Shown piece by piece: positions 35,341-45,334 of a stretch of 64,000 nucleotides of DNA. How positions within the stretch are numbered: position 1 is the stretch's first letter; each line of letters begins with the position of its first letter. The translations under genes were made by a program, and so were the position numbers. Under the pieces are notes generated by a model. That model saw nothing but the letters and a program-made list of their open reading frames with translations, was not told where the DNA came from and made no database searches. Source of the DNA: Alistipes indistinctus YIT 12060 (GTDB taxonomy: Bacteria; Bacteroidota; Bacteroidia; Bacteroidales; Rikenellaceae); NCBI RefSeq assembly GCF_025144995.1, contig NZ_CP102250.1, positions 62,001 through 126,000 on the forward strand. Direction: 5' to 3'.

Positions 35341-38316
35341 TTATGCTTCGGATTTGGTTGTTTTGACGGTTTTCTGAGAGGGGTACTTTGTTTCGGCTGT
35401 TTGCGGTTTATTCCTCTTGGATCGTGTCCTTCCCGTATTTTCCGTCGTATTAGCCCTATTGTCAGCAGGTATTTCCGTTGTCGGCCCGGATGCTGTCGAC
35501 ATCTTGGATGCGACTGCCGACCCGGTTTTCCGGTCGGTGTTGAGAGCCAGAAATTTGCCGGTATAACTCTCTTTGCAATCTTTGAGCTGCGCAGGCGTAC
35601 CTTCGAAAACCAGGTATCCGCCCCGGTCCCCGGCTTCCGGTCCCAGGTCGATCACCCAGTCGGCCGACTTGATGACATCCATGTTGTGCTCGACAATTAC
35701 GATCGTATGTCCTTTAGACATCAACGCGTTGAACGATTTGAGCAGCTTGCGGATATCGTGGAAATGCAGGCCGGTGGTCGGCTCGTCGAAGATGAACATG
35801 ATCGGTCCCTGTGCGTTCTCTTTGGTGAGGAACGATGCGAGTTTCACGCGCTGGCTCTCGCCGCCAGAGAGCGTCGAAGAGGATTGCCCCAGTTTAATAT
35901 AACCGAGACCCACATCCTGCAAAGTGCTCAGTTTTTCGATGATCTTTTTGTTGACCGGGTCTTTGTCCTGGTATTTACCGAAAAATTCGATCGCATCGTC
36001 AACGGTCATCTCCAGAATGTCGTAAATCGAACGGTCGTGGTACTTCACTTCGAGTACGTCGTCTTTGAACCGTTTGCCGCCACAGGATTCGCACACCAAC
36101 TCGACGTCGGCCATAAACTGCATGCTGACCTTGATCACCCCTTCGCCCTGACACTCCTCGCAGCGCCCGCCCGCGATGTTGAACGAAAAATGCGACGGAT
36201 TCATGTTGTTGTGTTTCGCATAAGGCTGGTCGGCGAAAAGTTTGCGGATTTCGTCGTACGCTTTGATGTAAGTGACCGGATTCGAGCGTGACGATTTGCC
36301 GATCGGATTCTGGTCTATGATTTCGATTGATTTAAGGCGGGTGACGTCGCCCGACAGCCCGGAAAAACTGCCTGGTTTCAGTCCCGTTTCGTACAGTTCG
36401 CGCCGCACGGCCGGATAGAGGATACCCTTGACCAGCGACGATTTGCCACTGCCGCTCACTCCGGTGACGCAGGTAATCACACCGAGCGGGAACTTCACGT
36501 CAATCCCCTTGAGGTTGTTTTCCCGCGCTCCCAGCACTTCGATATAGCTGTTCCATTTGCGGTAATGCTTCGGTTCTTCGATAGTCTCCCGGCCGGTCAG
36601 GTATTTGGCCGTAAGGCTCTTTTCCGAATGGATTAGTTCATCTACAGAGCCCTGGAATACCACTTCCCCGCCCTGGTAGCCGGCCAACGGGCCGATATCG
36701 ATAATCGTATCTGCTGCACGGATAATCTCTTCTTCATGTTCGACTACGATCACCGTGTTACCCAGGTCGCGCAGTTTTTTCAGAACGCCGATCAGCCGGT
36801 ACGTGTCGCGCGGATGCAGTCCGATACTCGGCTCGTCGAGGATGTAGAGCGATCCCACAAGGCTGCTGCCCAGTGAAGTGGCCAGGTTTATACGCTGGCT
36901 TTCACCGCCCGATAGCGTCGATGAGAGCCGGTCGAGCGTCAGGTAACCCAACCCTACTTCGTTCAGGTATGTGAGTCGCGAAGTGATCTCGGTGAGGATA
37001 CGCTCGGCCATGTGCCGTTCCCGGTCGTCGAGCGGCAGTGCGGTGAAGAAATCTTGCAGCTCATCGACCGGCATCGTGACCAGTTCGGTGATGTTTTTAT
37101 CCCCGACCCGGACGTACAGCGCTTCCTTACGCAGGCGTCCCCCTTCGCAGTCGGGACAGATCGTTTTGCCCGTGTAACGCGATAGCATGACCCTGTACTG
37201 GATTTTGTAGCGTTCGCTTTCGAGGAACTTGAAAAAACGGTCGAGTCCGTGAAAATATTCGTTGCCTTTCCACAGCAGGTGCTTTTCCTGTTTGGTCAGT
37301 TCGTAATAGGGCCGGTGGATCGGAAAGTTGAATTTGGGCGCGTGCTCGATCAACTGTTCTTTCCACCATTTCATCGTTTCGCCGCGCCAGCAGGCAATGG
37401 CGCCATCATAAATGCTTTTGGCTTTATCCGGTACCACGAGGTCTTCGTCGATGCCGGTCACTTTGCCGTAACCCTCGCATCGCGGGCAGGCCCCCATCGG
37501 ATTGTTGAAACTGAACATATGTTCCGAAGGATGCTCGAAGCGGATGCCGTCGAGCTCGAAGCGTGATGAAAAGTGTTCGACACGGTCGCCTTCCGGATTT
37601 TGTATGACGATATCGCACATGCCGCCTGCCGTGTTGAACGCGGTGGAGACCGAATCGCCGAGGCGGCTGAGGAGCTCCTCTTCGGCGCTGACCTTCGCAC
37701 GGTCGATCACGATGCGGATATCCCGGGCTTCGTTGTAGCGTTCGGCTTGTTGCACTACATCTTCGATGAAAAGCACTTCTCCGGCGATATATACACGTTG
37801 AAAACCATCTCCCGAAAGCAGGGTAAGCTTTTCGATCAGTCCCTGTCCTTCGCCGAGGATCAGCGGAGCGGTCACGAGGATGCGCGTATGGGGAGGGAGC
37901 GCAACGATGTAGTTCACCACGTCGGCTACCGTATGCGATGTGACTTCACGCCCTGAAACAGGCGAATAAGTGTGTCCGATCCGGGCGAAAAGCAGTTTCA
38001 GGTAGTCGTAGATTTCGGTCGAGGTGCCGACCGTCGAACGCGGATTACGCGTATTGACCTTCTGTTCGATCGCAATGGCCGGGGCTATGCCGGTGATGAA
38101 ATCGACCTCGGGCTTGTTGATCTTGCCGAGGAACTGCCGGGCATAGGCCGACAGGCTTTCGACATAACGCCGCTGCCCCTCCGCGAAGATGGTGTCGAAG
38201 GCGAGCGTCGATTTACCCGAACCGGAAAGGCCGGTAATCACCACCAGTTCGTTATGCGGAATTTTGACCTCGATATTTTTGAGGTTGTGTACACGGGCTC
38301 CCTTGACGTGGATCAT
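35341..38316 (-). CDS. uvrA: Excinuclease ABC subunit A
   Basis: DNA damage sensor of nucleotide excision repair. About 991 aa from ATG 38316 ([20 protein letters not shown]). Two ABC modules, with Walker [10 protein letters not shown] and GVSGSGKSS, signatures [10 protein letters not shown] and [10 protein letters not shown], and zinc-finger cysteines CPDCEGG and CEECQGEG...CESCGG. The frame is open to 38457; a GTG at 38397, just after the pyrI stop, would add 27 residues and is a real alternative start. A 65-residue Lys/Thr-rich low-complexity tail follows the conserved end ([10 protein letters not shown]). Confidence 0.93.
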   Translation of the reverse strand: MIHVKGARVHNLKNIEVKIPHNELVVITGLSGSGKSTLAFDTIFAEGQRRYVESLSAYARQFLGKINKPEVDFITGIAPAIAIEQKVNTRNPRSTVGTSTEIYDYLKLLFARIGHTYSPVSGREVTSHTVADVVNYIVALPPHTRILVTAPLILGEGQGLIEKLTLLSGDGFQRVYIAGEVLFIEDVVQQAERYNEARDIRIVIDRAKVSAEEELLSRLGDSVSTAFNTAGGMCDIVIQNPEGDRVEHFSSRFELDGIRFEHPSEHMFSFNNPMGACPRCEGYGKVTGIDEDLVVPDKAKSIYDGAIACWRGETMKWWKEQLIEHAPKFNFPIHRPYYELTKQEKHLLWKGNEYFHGLDRFFKFLESERYKIQYRVMLSRYTGKTICPDCEGGRLRKEALYVRVGDKNITELVTMPVDELQDFFTALPLDDRERHMAERILTEITSRLTYLNEVGLGYLTLDRLSSTLSGGESQRINLATSLGSSLVGSLYILDEPSIGLHPRDTYRLIGVLKKLRDLGNTVIVVEHEEEIIRAADTIIDIGPLAGYQGGEVVFQGSVDELIHSEKSLTAKYLTGRETIEEPKHYRKWNSYIEVLGARENNLKGIDVKFPLGVITCVTGVSGSGKSSLVKGILYPAVRRELYETGLKPGSFSGLSGDVTRLKSIEIIDQNPIGKSSRSNPVTYIKAYDEIRKLFADQPYAKHNNMNPSHFSFNIAGGRCEECQGEGVIKVSMQFMADVELVCESCGGKRFKDDVLEVKYHDRSIYDILEMTVDDAIEFFGKYQDKDPVNKKIIEKLSTLQDVGLGYIKLGQSSSTLSGGESQRVKLASFLTKENAQGPIMFIFDEPTTGLHFHDIRKLLKSFNALMSKGHTIVIVEHNMDVIKSADWVIDLGPEAGDRGGYLVFEGTPAQLKDCKESYTGKFLALNTDRKTGSAVASKMSTASGPTTEIPADNRANTTENTGRTRSKRNKPQTAETKYPSQKTVKTTKSEA

Positions 38317-38402
38317 CTGCTTGGACGGGTCGTCGACAGGAACACCCCTCCCCTCTGAGGCGGGGACGGTATATTTGGCGGAACGCGGTTTAGGCACGGT
38401 TT

Positions 38403-38864
38403 CTATTTGGTTATCTCGATACTGTTTTGATGCGTGATCTTCTCGCAATATTTGCACCGGAGTGAAATTTCATCGCCGTGGATGACGGTAAACGAAGTGC
38501 GCACCGGTTCCATGTTGGTGATGCATTTGGGGTTGGCGCACCGCACGAAACCTTCGATCGTCTCGGGTACTTCTACGGCCCGTTTTTCGACTACATCGTA
38601 GTTCTTGATGATGTTCACGGCGGCCATCGGCGCAACGATCGCGATGCGGTTGATCTCCTCCTGCTGGCAGAAACGTTCGTTGATCTTGATGATCGCTTTG
38701 GTTCCCATCCGCTTGCTTTCGAGGTTCATGCCGAAGGTAATGCGGTGCGTCTCGGTATCGAGACCCAGTATCTTGATGATTTTGAACAGGCTGTTGGCCG
38801 GAATGTGGTCGATCACGGTACCGTTTTCGATTGCCCGGACTTCTAATGTTCCTTCCATGGTCAT
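38403..38864 (-). CDS. pyrI: Aspartate carbamoyltransferase regulatory chain
   Basis: Allosteric subunit of ATCase. About 153 aa from ATG 38864 ([15 protein letters not shown]); an upstream extension overlapping pyrB was rejected. The nucleotide-binding N-domain ([19 protein letters not shown]) and the four zinc cysteines (CANPKC and CKYC) that hold the catalytic subunit are intact. It starts 16 bp after pyrB, supporting a holoenzyme made from one transcript. Confidence 0.95.
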   Translation of the reverse strand: MTMEGTLEVRAIENGTVIDHIPANSLFKIIKILGLDTETHRITFGMNLESKRMGTKAIIKINERFCQQEEINRIAIVAPMAAVNIIKNYDVVEKRAVEVPETIEGFVRCANPKCITNMEPVRTSFTVIHGDEISLRCKYCEKITHQNSIEITK

Positions 38865-38880
38865 ACGTAACAGAAATGGT

Positions 38881-39792
38881 TTACTTGGTTGCCCCCAACA
38901 GGTAGCTGATGATTGCCATGCGCGTGTAAACGCCGTTTTCGGTCTGCTGGAAATAGTATGCTTTCGGATTCGAGTCCACATCCTCGGCGATTTCGCCCAC
39001 CCGCGGCAGCGGATGCAGGATGCGCATATTCTCTTTGGTTCCCTCGAGCATGCTGTTTTTGAGTATGTAGACGTGTTTGACGCGTTCGTACTCCATCGGG
39101 TCGGAAAAGCGCTCGCGCTGCACGCGCGTCATGTACACGATATCGGCCTCCTTAATGCCCTCTTCGATCCGCTCGGTTTCGGTGTAGGCGATCCCTTTCT
39201 CTTTGAGGAAAAGTTTGTATTCGTCGGGCATTCTCAGCTCTTCGGGGGCGACGAATGTAAAGGTAGGGTTGAAGTGCGAGAGGGCCTGCAGCAGCGAATG
39301 CACCGTGCGTCCGTACTTCAGGTCGCCTACCATCATGATGTTGATATTGTCGAGCCGTCCCTGCGTCTTTTTGATTGAGAAGAGGTCGAGCAGCGTCTGG
39401 CTCGGGTGCTGGTTCGCGCCGTCGCCTGCATTAACGACCGGCACTTTGGAAATTTCACTTGCGTAGCGGGCCGCTCCTTCGATATAGTGGCGCATGACGA
39501 TCATGTCGCAATAATTCGAAATGACCGTGATCGTGTCGTGGAATGTTTCACCTTTCGATACGCTGGTGTTCGACGTGTCCGAAAATCCGATGACGCGTCC
39601 GCCCAGGTGGTTGATCGCACTTTCGAAACTGAGCCGCGTGCGGGTGGACGGTTCAAAGAAGAGCGATGCGATAACTTTGCCGGCAAGCACCTGTTGGTGC
39701 GGATCGGCTTCGAAGCCCGCGGCAAGCTCCATGATCTTGAGTATTTCGTCGCGTGAAAAGTCGTTGATCGATACCAGGTTTTTCTTTCCCAT
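38881..39792 (-). CDS. pyrB: Aspartate carbamoyltransferase catalytic chain
   Basis: Commits aspartate and carbamoyl phosphate to pyrimidines. 303 aa; carbamoyl-phosphate motif [15 protein letters not shown] and aspartate/CP motif [10 protein letters not shown] are intact. Located between yigZ (15 bp) and pyrI (16 bp). Confidence 0.97.
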   Translation of the reverse strand: MGKKNLVSINDFSRDEILKIMELAAGFEADPHQQVLAGKVIASLFFEPSTRTRLSFESAINHLGGRVIGFSDTSNTSVSKGETFHDTITVISNYCDMIVMRHYIEGAARYASEISKVPVVNAGDGANQHPSQTLLDLFSIKKTQGRLDNINIMMVGDLKYGRTVHSLLQALSHFNPTFTFVAPEELRMPDEYKLFLKEKGIAYTETERIEEGIKEADIVYMTRVQRERFSDPMEYERVKHVYILKNSMLEGTKENMRILHPLPRVGEIAEDVDSNPKAYYFQQTENGVYTRMAIISYLLGATK

Positions 39793-39807
39793 AACCCTTA
39801 TGTTGTT

Positions 39808-40425
39808 TTATTGATCGTCTGTTTCCAGTTCGAGGCCCTCCACCTTGGAGAGCCGGTCGAGCAACTGTGCTGCAAAGCCCTGCCGGATCGCGAGGGTCAT
39901 CGTGCAGAGGTTGTCGAATTGTTGTGCGATAATCTGCGGCTGCAATTCCTTGACGATGCGCATCACATCGTTCATGGCCAGATAACTGAACCGGATCGTT
40001 GTCTGTACGTCCACCGTGCGCTGTTCGATTTCTGCATTCTCGAGCACCAGCGCTGCCGATCTCCTGTAGGCTTCGATCAGTCCCGGTACGCCCAGTTTCG
40101 TTCCGCCGAAGTAGCGTACTACCACGATCAGCGCGTCGGTCACTTCCCGCGAGAGCATCTGTCCGAGGATCGGCCGGCCGGCGGTCGACGAAGGTTCCCC
40201 GTCGTCGTTGGCCCGAAAGCTCTCTCCTTTCGGGCCGAGACGCCATGCATAGCAATGATGCGTTGCATCGTAGTAACGTTTGCGCAGCGCATCCAGCCGC
40301 CCTTTAATTTCTTCCTCGCAAGTAACCGGATAGCCGTAAGCGAGGAATTTGCTCCCTTTGTCCTTGTACAGAGCTTCGGCTTCGCCGCCCAGAGTGTAGA
40401 AGGTGTCGAAGGTCGGTTGCTCCAT
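39808..40425 (-). CDS. yigZ: YigZ/IMPACT-family protein
   Basis: 205 aa. N-terminal IMPACT domain (GSKFLAYGYPVTCEEE; HHCYAWRLG; DDGEPSSTAGRPIL; VVVRYFGGTKLG) and a ferredoxin-like C-terminal DUF1949-type domain. Members are linked to ribosome/translation stress regulation, but the bacterial function is not settled. It is 6 bp from lepB in the long operon. Confidence 0.92.
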   Translation of the reverse strand: MEQPTFDTFYTLGGEAEALYKDKGSKFLAYGYPVTCEEEIKGRLDALRKRYYDATHHCYAWRLGPKGESFRANDDGEPSSTAGRPILGQMLSREVTDALIVVVRYFGGTKLGVPGLIEAYRRSAALVLENAEIEQRTVDVQTTIRFSYLAMNDVMRIVKELQPQIIAQQFDNLCTMTLAIRQGFAAQLLDRLSKVEGLELETDDQ

Positions 40426-40431
40426 CTTCTG

Positions 40432-41805
40432 TTATTTGATCCATGTGAACATGCGGTCCCACCGGATGTTCTTCGGGAATTTTTTCTCCTTGTCGGTCGA
40501 AAACAACACGACCGATGCCTTGCCCACGATGTGGTCTTCGGGAACGAAACCCCAGAAGCGCGAGTCGGCCGAGTTGTGCCGGTTGTCCCCCATCATGAAA
40601 TAGTAATCCATACCAAACGTATATTTACTGGCCGGTTTGCCGTTGATGTAGATCACGCCGTTTTTGACCTCCAGGCTATTGCCTTCGTAAATTTCGATGA
40701 TGCGGCGATAAAGCGGCAGGTTTTCTTCGGTCAGTTGTACAGTAGCCCCTTTCGAGGGGATCCACAGCGGTCCGAAGTTATCCGCATTCCAGGGATAAGT
40801 ACCGGGACTTTGCGGAAAAACGTTCGGATCGACCCCTTCGGCCTCGTATTTGACCACGTCGGTCACGTTGCGCATTTTGCTGATACGGGCGAGGTTGTCC
40901 TCGGTAAGCGGCATGATGTAGGTCCGTTCGGCGGCATCGTAGTTGATGTCGGCCTGTGCAATACCCATATCCTCGAGGGCTTGCGGGTTGATCATCGTAC
41001 CGTCCGTCCGGATGAAATAAACATACTGTTTGTTCGGGATGCGGCTTTGCGGCTGGCCGTTCACGAATACGTCCGAATGGATCACCTGAAGCGTGTCGCC
41101 GGGCAGCGCTACTGCGCGTTTGATGTAGTTCTCCCGTTTGTCCACCGGCCTGGTGATGATTTCATGCTGTTGCAGCAGTGCTTCGCGTCCGCGGTCGGGT
41201 CCGTACCGGAGCTGGTATTGGCGCAGGATATCGTAGTAGTTTGCAGTCGGATCGTCGAGTACGACCGTATCCCCTTCCGGGAAGTTGAATACCACGGCAT
41301 CGTTGCGCTGGACGTGGCCGAATCCCTTGAGCCGGTGGTAAGGCCAGCTGATCCACTCGACGAATGATTTTTTCGTCTGCGAGAAAGGCATCGTATGGTG
41401 TACGAGCGGGAACGAAAGCGGCGTATTGGGCATCGCGGGTCCGTAAGCGACTTTACTTACGTAAAGGTAATCCCCTACGAGCAGCGTTTTTTCCATCGAC
41501 GAAGTCGGGATGACATACATGCCGAACAGGAATACGCGGATGATCGTCACGGCGATGACCGCGAAGAGGATCGATTCGACCCACTCCATCGTCTTTTTAT
41601 AGCTTTTCGAACGTTGTTTGAGTGCCCGGTTGCGGCTCCAAACCCAGCGGTCGAGGTATTTGGAGATGTAGTAATCGTAGATGAACGGCAGGCCGATCAG
41701 CAGCCACAGATTACCCGTCCACACGACGAAAACCAGCAGGTAGATGACCGATACGGTACCGAACTTCACCCATTTGTTGCTCCAGATTTGTTTGATCTTG
41801 TTCAC
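40432..41805 (-). CDS. lepB: Signal peptidase I (long Bacteroidetes type)
   Basis: Cleaves Sec/Tat signal peptides at the outer face of the inner membrane. 457 aa, much longer than E. coli LepB but usual for Bacteroidetes because of a large insert. Two N-terminal hydrophobic regions (about 17-45 and 78-97), catalytic serine S103 in IPTSSMEKTLLVGD, general-base lysine in NYIKRAVALPGDTL and the C-terminal box MMGDNRHNSADSRFWG are intact. It lies 54 bp downstream of dapB. Confidence 0.95.
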   Translation of the reverse strand: MNKIKQIWSNKWVKFGTVSVIYLLVFVVWTGNLWLLIGLPFIYDYYISKYLDRWVWSRNRALKQRSKSYKKTMEWVESILFAVIAVTIIRVFLFGMYVIPTSSMEKTLLVGDYLYVSKVAYGPAMPNTPLSFPLVHHTMPFSQTKKSFVEWISWPYHRLKGFGHVQRNDAVVFNFPEGDTVVLDDPTANYYDILRQYQLRYGPDRGREALLQQHEIITRPVDKRENYIKRAVALPGDTLQVIHSDVFVNGQPQSRIPNKQYVYFIRTDGTMINPQALEDMGIAQADINYDAAERTYIMPLTEDNLARISKMRNVTDVVKYEAEGVDPNVFPQSPGTYPWNADNFGPLWIPSKGATVQLTEENLPLYRRIIEIYEGNSLEVKNGVIYINGKPASKYTFGMDYYFMMGDNRHNSADSRFWGFVPEDHIVGKASVVLFSTDKEKKFPKNIRWDRMFTWIK

Positions 41806-41859
41806 GTTGGTCGTTTTAATGTGATTTGGCCGCAGCGCTCCGGGGTTTCCTGTCCGTCG

Positions 41860-42576
41860 TTAGGCCCGCATCAGGTCCTCCATCGAATAGACGCCCTTTT
41901 TACCCCGCAGGAACTCTGCGGCGAGCACGGCTCCCAGGGCGAATCCCCGGCGACTTTTGGCCGTGTGCGTCATCGTGATTGAATCGACATCGGATTCGTA
42001 AGTGACCGTGTGCGTGCCGGGTACGATGCTCCGGCGGATTGCTGCGATTTCCAGCTCTTCGGGGACGGTCGTGGTGCCGCACACCCATTTCCGTTTGCGG
42101 CCGAGGTTGCTGAGGATACCTTCGGCCAGCGTTACGGCCGTGCCGCTCGGCGCATCTTTTTTCTGGGTGTGGTGCGTCTCTTCGATCGTCACGTCGTATT
42201 CGCCGAAACGGTTCATCAGTTCAGCGAGATAGCGGTTGATCTCAAAAAAGATGTTCACGCCGATGCTGTAGTTCGAGGCATAGAAAAAAGCGCCCTGTTT
42301 CGTTTTGCAGAGTTGTTCGACTTCGGGCAGTTTGTCGAGCCATGCCGTCGTGCCGCATACGACGGGCACGCCCGCTTCGATGCATTTGACGATGTTGCCG
42401 TAGGCGGTCTGCGGAGTGGTGAATTCGATGGCGACATCGATGTCTCTGAGGTGATCGGCGTCGAGGTCTGCCGTATTGTTAACGTCGATAATCAGGGAAA
42501 TAGTGTGGCCGCGCGCGATAAGGATCTGTTCGATCTCCTTGCCCATCTTGCCGTAGCCCACGAGAGCGATCTTCAT
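41860..42576 (-). CDS. dapB: 4-hydroxy-tetrahydrodipicolinate reductase
   Basis: Lysine/diaminopimelate pathway, feeding peptidoglycan synthesis. 238 aa; NAD(P) motif VGYGKMGKEIE, substrate/catalytic motif ETHHTQKKDAPSGTA and SNYSIGVNIF are intact. First gene of the long minus-strand run, with a matched promoter 20 bp upstream. Confidence 0.96.
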   Translation of the reverse strand: MKIALVGYGKMGKEIEQILIARGHTISLIIDVNNTADLDADHLRDIDVAIEFTTPQTAYGNIVKCIEAGVPVVCGTTAWLDKLPEVEQLCKTKQGAFFYASNYSIGVNIFFEINRYLAELMNRFGEYDVTIEETHHTQKKDAPSGTAVTLAEGILSNLGRKRKWVCGTTTVPEELEIAAIRRSIVPGTHTVTYESDVDSITMTHTAKSRRGFALGAVLAAEFLRGKKGVYSMEDLMRA

Positions 42577-42595
42577 AGGATATGATATATTTGCA

Positions 42596-42603
42596 CAAAA
42601 ATA
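42596..42603 (-). promoter_or_regulatory. -7 promoter element for the dapB-lepB-...-methyltransferase run
   Basis: The minus strand reads TATTTTTG (TAnnTTTG), 20 bp before the dapB ATG. Confidence 0.55.
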
Positions 42604-42678
42604 GCTTAATTTTCCTGAAATACGAAAAAAATAGCAGCCAACAGACGCGACGTTTACGGTTAATTTAGGACAAAATTT

Positions 42679-42686
42679 TATCTTTG
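42679..42686 (+). promoter_or_regulatory. -7 promoter element for truA
   Basis: TATCTTTG (TAnnTTTG) ends only 18 bp before the preferred GTG start of truA, predicting a nearly leaderless mRNA. Confidence 0.55.
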
Positions 42687-42703
42687 TATGAAAATTGGTT
42701 TCC

Positions 42704-43459
42704 GTGCGCTATTTTTTGGAACTCTCCTATTCGGGCAAAGCATACAACGGGTGGCAGATACAGAATAATGCCCCTTCGGTGCAACAGACGTTGCAGGAGG
42801 CTCTCTCCACGATTTTACGGGTTCCGACGGGAGTGGTCGGTGCGGGACGGACGGATACGGGGGTGCATGCGGCTCGTTATGTGGCTCATTTCGACGCGGA
42901 ATGTCCGTTGGAAGAGCCTCAGCGGTTTTGTTATCACCTCAATGCGATCCTGCCCTGGGATATTGCCGTTCAGGACGTGCGGCGCGTGCGGGACGATGCA
43001 CATGCCCGTTTCGATGCCGTTGAGCGGGAGTATAAGTATTATGTTTCTCCCCGTAAAGACCCGTTCCGGCGTGACGTGGCCTACCAGTTGATTATGCCGC
43101 TTGATCTGGACCGGATGAACGAAGCGGCGGAGACACTGCTCGGGCGGCAGGACTTCACCAGCTTCAGCAAGCTACATTCCGGCAACAAAACCAATATTTG
43201 CCGGGTGACTCGGGCACAGTGGCGGGAGCAGGACGGATGTTACGTTTTTACCGTGGCGGCCGACCGTTTTTTACGCAATATGGTGCGCGCGATTGTCGGT
43301 ACGTTGCTGGACGTGGGACGCGGCAAACTGTCGGTCGAAGGATTCCGTGCGGTGATCGACGGGCGCGACCGGGCACTGGCGGGAACTTCCGCTCCGCCGC
43401 AGGGGTTGTTCCTTACGCGGGTGGACTATCCGGATGACGTATATGTGAAACAGCATTAA
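42704..43459 (+). CDS. truA: tRNA pseudouridine(38-40) synthase
   Basis: Isomerises U38-U40 in tRNA anticodon arms. About 251 aa. The catalytic aspartate is in GAGRTDTGVHA, and the N-terminal RYFLELSYSGKAYNGWQ matches the family. No in-frame ATG exists at the 5' end: the frame opens with TTG at 42695 or GTG at 42704. GTG is preferred because the family starts immediately before RYF. An ATG at 42688 is out of frame. Confidence 0.93.
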   Translation: MRYFLELSYSGKAYNGWQIQNNAPSVQQTLQEALSTILRVPTGVVGAGRTDTGVHAARYVAHFDAECPLEEPQRFCYHLNAILPWDIAVQDVRRVRDDAHARFDAVEREYKYYVSPRKDPFRRDVAYQLIMPLDLDRMNEAAETLLGRQDFTSFSKLHSGNKTNICRVTRAQWREQDGCYVFTVAADRFLRNMVRAIVGTLLDVGRGKLSVEGFRAVIDGRDRALAGTSAPPQGLFLTRVDYPDDVYVKQH

Positions 43460-43487
43460 ATTTACCTACCTAAAACAGGAATAGATC

Positions 43488-44639
43488 ATGAAAACGAAAA
43501 TCCTCGAGAAATTCAAAGCATTATACGGCGACGGCGCGGTGTGCTACGCATCCCCGGGTCGTGTCAACCTGATCGGCGAACACACCGACTACAACATGGG
43601 CTTCGTGATGCCGGGCGCCATCGACAAGGCGATTTATGTGGCGGTTAAACCTAACGGCGGCAAGGTGAGCCATGTCTATTCGATCGATTACGACGAAGCT
43701 GTCGAGCTGGACATGACCGGTGACAAACCGGCCCAGCAATGGGCCAGCTATGTGTACGGCGTAGTCAAAGAGATGGAAAAACGCGGAGCGAAGGTGCCTG
43801 CTTTCGACATGACGTTCGGGGGGGATGTGCCGCTTGGAGCGGGCCTTTCATCGTCCGCCGCACTGGAAAGCGCCGTAGGTTTTGCGCTGAATGATACGTT
43901 CAACCTCGGTTTTTCGCGTGAAGAGCTGGCTAAAATCGGTCAGATGACCGAGCACAACTACATCGGTGTGCGTTGCGGGATTATGGACCAGTTCGCTTCG
44001 CTTTTCGGTGAAAAGGGTAAAATCGTCCGGCTCGACTGCCGTTCGCTCGAATACAAACTCGAGCCGTTCAATCCCGAAGCCGCCGGTTGTAAGGTCGTGC
44101 TGTTCGACACCCAGGTCAAGCATACGTTGGCGTCATCCGAATACAATGTTCGCCGTGCGCAGTGCGAGGCGGGTGTAGCCGTGGTGGCGAAGCACGAACC
44201 GGGCGTGGAATCGCTGCGGGATGTGACCATGGAGATGCTCGACAAGTACAAGGATGAGATGGATGATGTGGTATACCGCCGTTGCAGTTTCGTTATCAAT
44301 GAGAATCAACGCCTGCTCGACGGATGCGCAGCACTCGAAAAAGGCGATTACGTTACTTTCGGACAGAAGGTGTTCGGTTCACACGAGGGACTCAGCAAAT
44401 GGTACGAAGTGAGCTGCAAGGAACTCGATTTCCTGGTCGATATTGCCCGTAAGAATCCGGGAGTTTTGGGAGCGCGCATGATGGGCGGCGGCTTCGGCGG
44501 TTGCACGATCAATATCGTGAAAACCGAAGCATACGATGCATATGTGGCTGAAATTACCGAAAAGTTCGAGCAGGAGTTCGGGCACAAACCCCGTGTGATC
44601 GAAGTGGTGATCTCGCAGGGTGCACATAAGATCGGATAA
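43488..44639 (+). CDS. galK: Galactokinase
   Basis: Phosphorylates galactose in the Leloir pathway. 383 aa; the galactokinase signature GRVNLIGEHTDYNMGFVMP, the GHMP motif PLGAGLSSSAALE and the C-terminal ARMMGGGFGGCTI are intact. It is 28 bp downstream of truA, but no other gal gene is adjacent. An alpha-galactosidase gene 8 kb away could supply galactose. Confidence 0.96.
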   Translation: MKTKILEKFKALYGDGAVCYASPGRVNLIGEHTDYNMGFVMPGAIDKAIYVAVKPNGGKVSHVYSIDYDEAVELDMTGDKPAQQWASYVYGVVKEMEKRGAKVPAFDMTFGGDVPLGAGLSSSAALESAVGFALNDTFNLGFSREELAKIGQMTEHNYIGVRCGIMDQFASLFGEKGKIVRLDCRSLEYKLEPFNPEAAGCKVVLFDTQVKHTLASSEYNVRRAQCEAGVAVVAKHEPGVESLRDVTMEMLDKYKDEMDDVVYRRCSFVINENQRLLDGCAALEKGDYVTFGQKVFGSHEGLSKWYEVSCKELDFLVDIARKNPGVLGARMMGGGFGGCTINIVKTEAYDAYVAEITEKFEQEFGHKPRVIEVVISQGAHKIG

Positions 44640-44754
44640 CCGGGTGGGCCCGAGTGCAAACGGTCGCTTCGTTTTGGCGATTACCGGAATGACGGCAACG
44701 AAGAGTTCCATACTTCTACCTTCTACTTTCACGCGATCGACTCAGAATGTGATT

Positions 44755-45123
44755 ATGAAAAAGGTTTTATTCATAAGCATCATTGTGCTGCTGGGTACAG
44801 GCCTGTTTTCAGGTTGCAAGAATGACAAGGATCAAACTTACCTGTATGCCATCGGGATCGACGGGTATGCGTATGACGGTTCGACGCTGTTGGGACCGAT
44901 GCTTTACTTGGAATCCCTCGGTATCGCCAAAAGTTTGTCCATTGTTTCGACAGACCAACAGGATGCCGATAAGCAGGCCATTGTCCGGTTCGATGCGGAA
45001 ATGGGCAAGATCGATGCGGCTACGCTCGCGTCGTACGGCAACACGGTTTATGTCCGTTATGTCCTGCAGACTTTGGGTGAGGAACAAACGACGCTTCAGG
45101 AGAAAGAATTCGGGCAAAAATAG
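44755..45123 (+). CDS. Small lipoprotein, unknown function
   Basis: 122 aa from ATG 44755 (MKKVLFISIIVLLGTGLFSG), a signal peptide with lipobox LFSGC. The mature part includes YLYAIGIDGYAYDGS and a mixed alpha/beta pattern; I recognise no family. The in-frame extension to 44620 runs back into the galK 3' end and was rejected. It is followed by a hairpin terminator. Confidence 0.75.
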   Translation: MKKVLFISIIVLLGTGLFSGCKNDKDQTYLYAIGIDGYAYDGSTLLGPMLYLESLGIAKSLSIVSTDQQDADKQAIVRFDAEMGKIDAATLASYGNTVYVRYVLQTLGEEQTTLQEKEFGQK

Positions 45124-45138
45124 AGACGTTTTTTACTG

Positions 45139-45200
45139 CGGGAGTTCTGCATGGAAAATCAAGATGTTGTTCGATTTTCCTTGCAGAACTCCTGTAATTA
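45139..45200 (+). terminator. Terminator after the small lipoprotein gene
   Basis: Long stem: GGAGTTCTGC (45141-45150) and TGGAAAATC pair with GATTTTCC and GCAGAACTCC (to 45192), with one bulge, followed by TAATTATTTTATATTA. Confidence 0.75.
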
Positions 45201-45334
45201 TTTTATATTACAAACGATAGCTTTCTTTTGAGCCATTGGTATGCCGAATTTCTTCGGCGGAATTGTATTCCGGTATCGGTGAAATCCTGGCTGAACGAAT
45301 GGACAGGTAACCCGTTACAGATAAGGATAAATGG

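Noticed and set aside
39811-41367. 518-codon plus-strand ORF
   Set aside because: It lies antisense to pyrB's neighbours yigZ and lepB, both clear family members; its composition is that of a shadow frame in GC-rich coding DNA.
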